Shown piece by piece: positions 33,507 through 34,270 of a stretch of 34,270 nucleotides of DNA. Positions within the stretch are counted from its first letter, which is position 1, and each line of letters opens with the position of its first letter. The stretch covers positions 1 through 34,270 of the forward strand of contig JAAYLA010000035.1 in the NCBI GenBank assembly GCA_012522135.1. The letters run 5' to 3'. Below the pieces are notes generated by a model that saw only the letters and a list, made by a program, of their open reading frames with translations, searched no databases and was not told the origin of the DNA. Both the position numbers and the translations under genes were made by a program. Source of the stretch: Bacillota bacterium (GTDB lineage Bacteria; Bacillota; Limnochordia; DTU080; JAAYLA01).

Positions 33507-34142
33507 ATGGACGCCATGGTCGAGCGACTTCTCGACGAAATGGAAGAGATGTGCCGGCGCATCGCGCGTTCGAGCCTGGTCATCGGTCCGGGCGGGAACT
33601 TGAGCGTGCGCCTCGGAAACATGGTGATCATTACGCCCACAGGATACAGTTTCGAGTCGATACGGAAAGAAGATCTTGTAGGGATCGACCTGACGACGGG
33701 TGAACGGGTGATGGGACGCCTCAAGCCGAGCTCGGAATCGCATCTGCACCTTGCCTGCTACCGGGTTCGGGATGACATCGCCAGCGTCTTGCACACTCAC
33801 CCTCCCTACACGGTAGCGGTGGGCACCACGCTGGGGCGCATCCCGCCTATGGTGGCCGAGATGCCGGTACACATTCCGAAGCTGGAATTTCTCGATTACA
33901 CGACGCCGATGACGAAGCGCCTCGCCGATGCGGTGGCGCAGAAAATTCGTACCACCGACACCGTGTTCCTTAAGAAGCACGGGATGGTGGTCGTCGGGAA
34001 GTCCATTGCCGATGCCTACGACAAGACTCTCGTCATTGAGGAGTCAGCACGCATTTATGTGTACGCTTCGATGGTGGGCAGGCCACAAGAGCTTACGGAA
34101 GACGAGATCCGGGACGTGATGCTCCTGTCGCCGGGAGGGTGA
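33507..34142 (+). CDS. Class II aldolase/adducin-family protein
   Basis: Protein of 211 residues, zinc-dependent aldolase or epimerase fold like fuculose- and rhamnulose-phosphate aldolases and ribulose-phosphate 4-epimerase. Seen: GPGGNLSVR (phosphate-binding loop), KPSSESHLHLACYR with the general base Glu77, zinc ligands His96 and His98 in LHTHPPYTVA, and His158 in FLKKHGMVVVG. It would split or rearrange a sugar phosphate (L-fuculose, L-rhamnulose, L-ribulose or similar) for central metabolism. ATG 33507 is chosen because the G-rich ribosome binding site ends at about 33500; GTG 33498 overlaps that site. A terminator follows. Exact sugar unknown. Confidence 0.9.
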   Translation: MDAMVERLLDEMEEMCRRIARSSLVIGPGGNLSVRLGNMVIITPTGYSFESIRKEDLVGIDLTTGERVMGRLKPSSESHLHLACYRVRDDIASVLHTHPPYTVAVGTTLGRIPPMVAEMPVHIPKLEFLDYTTPMTKRLADAVAQKIRTTDTVFLKKHGMVVVGKSIADAYDKTLVIEESARIYVYASMVGRPQELTEDEIRDVMLLSPGG

Positions 34143-34187
34143 ACACGCACGGCTCTCCGGCAGTTGTCTGCACGTTGGGGAGGGAGG

Positions 34188-34217
34188 GGCTCCGGGCGCC
34201 ACGGGCGTCCCGGAGCC
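34188..34217. terminator. Terminator between convergent genes
   Basis: GGCTCCGGG (34188-34196) pairs perfectly with CCCGGAGCC (34209-34217), with further CGCC/GGCG pairing inside the loop. It lies between the aldolase stop and the end of a minus-strand gene and may serve both. Confidence 0.75.
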
Positions 34218-34238
34218 TTCATCGTTTCTCGGTCCCGC

Positions 34239-34270
34239 TTACCTCAGCAAGCTTTCGATCGCCGCGGCGA
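34239..34270 (-). CDS. 3' end of a minus-strand gene (partial)
   Basis: On the minus strand the window edge reads AAAIESLLR and then TAA (34241-34239). It is directly downstream of a terminator-like hairpin, as expected for the end of a convergent gene. Too short to identify. Confidence 0.4.
   Translation of the reverse strand, partial: AAAIESLLR

Overview
The window is GC-rich (roughly 60-65 % by eye), with tightly packed genes, strong AGGAGG-type ribosome binding sites and many GTG starts. Together with an NarL-type two-component system beside an ABC-2 exporter and SPFH, DUF2267 and DUF456 proteins, this suggests a high-GC Bacillota-like bacterium, for example a Limnochordia-type thermophile or compost/sediment organism. 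That assignment is an inference from style; there is no rRNA or other marker. Both solute-binding proteins have plain Sec signals without a lipobox cysteine, which is unusual for a monoderm.

Layout. (1) 44-1069: a LacI-family regulator whose reading frame lacks a standard start codon. (2) 1218-7849, plus strand: a seven-gene operon with an ABC-2 exporter (ATPase and two permeases), a membrane histidine kinase, its NarL-type response regulator, an esterase-like alpha/beta hydrolase and a half-size TauE/SafE transporter. (3) 7933-9291, minus: a radical SAM sulfatase-maturase-like enzyme with a SEC-C tail. (4) 9612-12050, plus: a GH2 glycosidase, followed by a 63-bp element with perfect 19-bp inverted arms. 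(5) 12181-18567, minus: DUF456 protein, DUF2961/GH172 protein, sialidase-like propeller, sugar-binding protein and IclR regulator, in genomic order. (6) 18747-20555, plus: secreted GH16. (7) 20612-23814, minus: a two-gene operon with a tandem alpha/beta hydrolase and a secreted alpha-helical protein. (8) 24134-31432, plus: a secreted jelly-roll protein, then a leucine-rich-repeat protein, a GH81 endo-beta-1,3-glucanase and a second sugar-binding protein. (9) 31738-34142, plus: a DUF2267 protein, an SPFH protein with a 59-residue ribbon-helix-helix partner, and a class II aldolase. A minus-strand gene enters at the right edge.

Together the genes look like a polysaccharide-use region. GH16 and GH81 would cut beta-1,3-glucan or a related polymer outside the cell and the binding proteins would capture oligosaccharides. 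The enzymes without signal peptides (GH2, GH172-like, sialidase-like, esterases, aldolase) would work inside. No ABC sugar permease and no sulfatase is present, so the locus depends on genes elsewhere. LacI and IclR regulators, two matching composite operator-like sites and a CRP-like dyad point to layered control.
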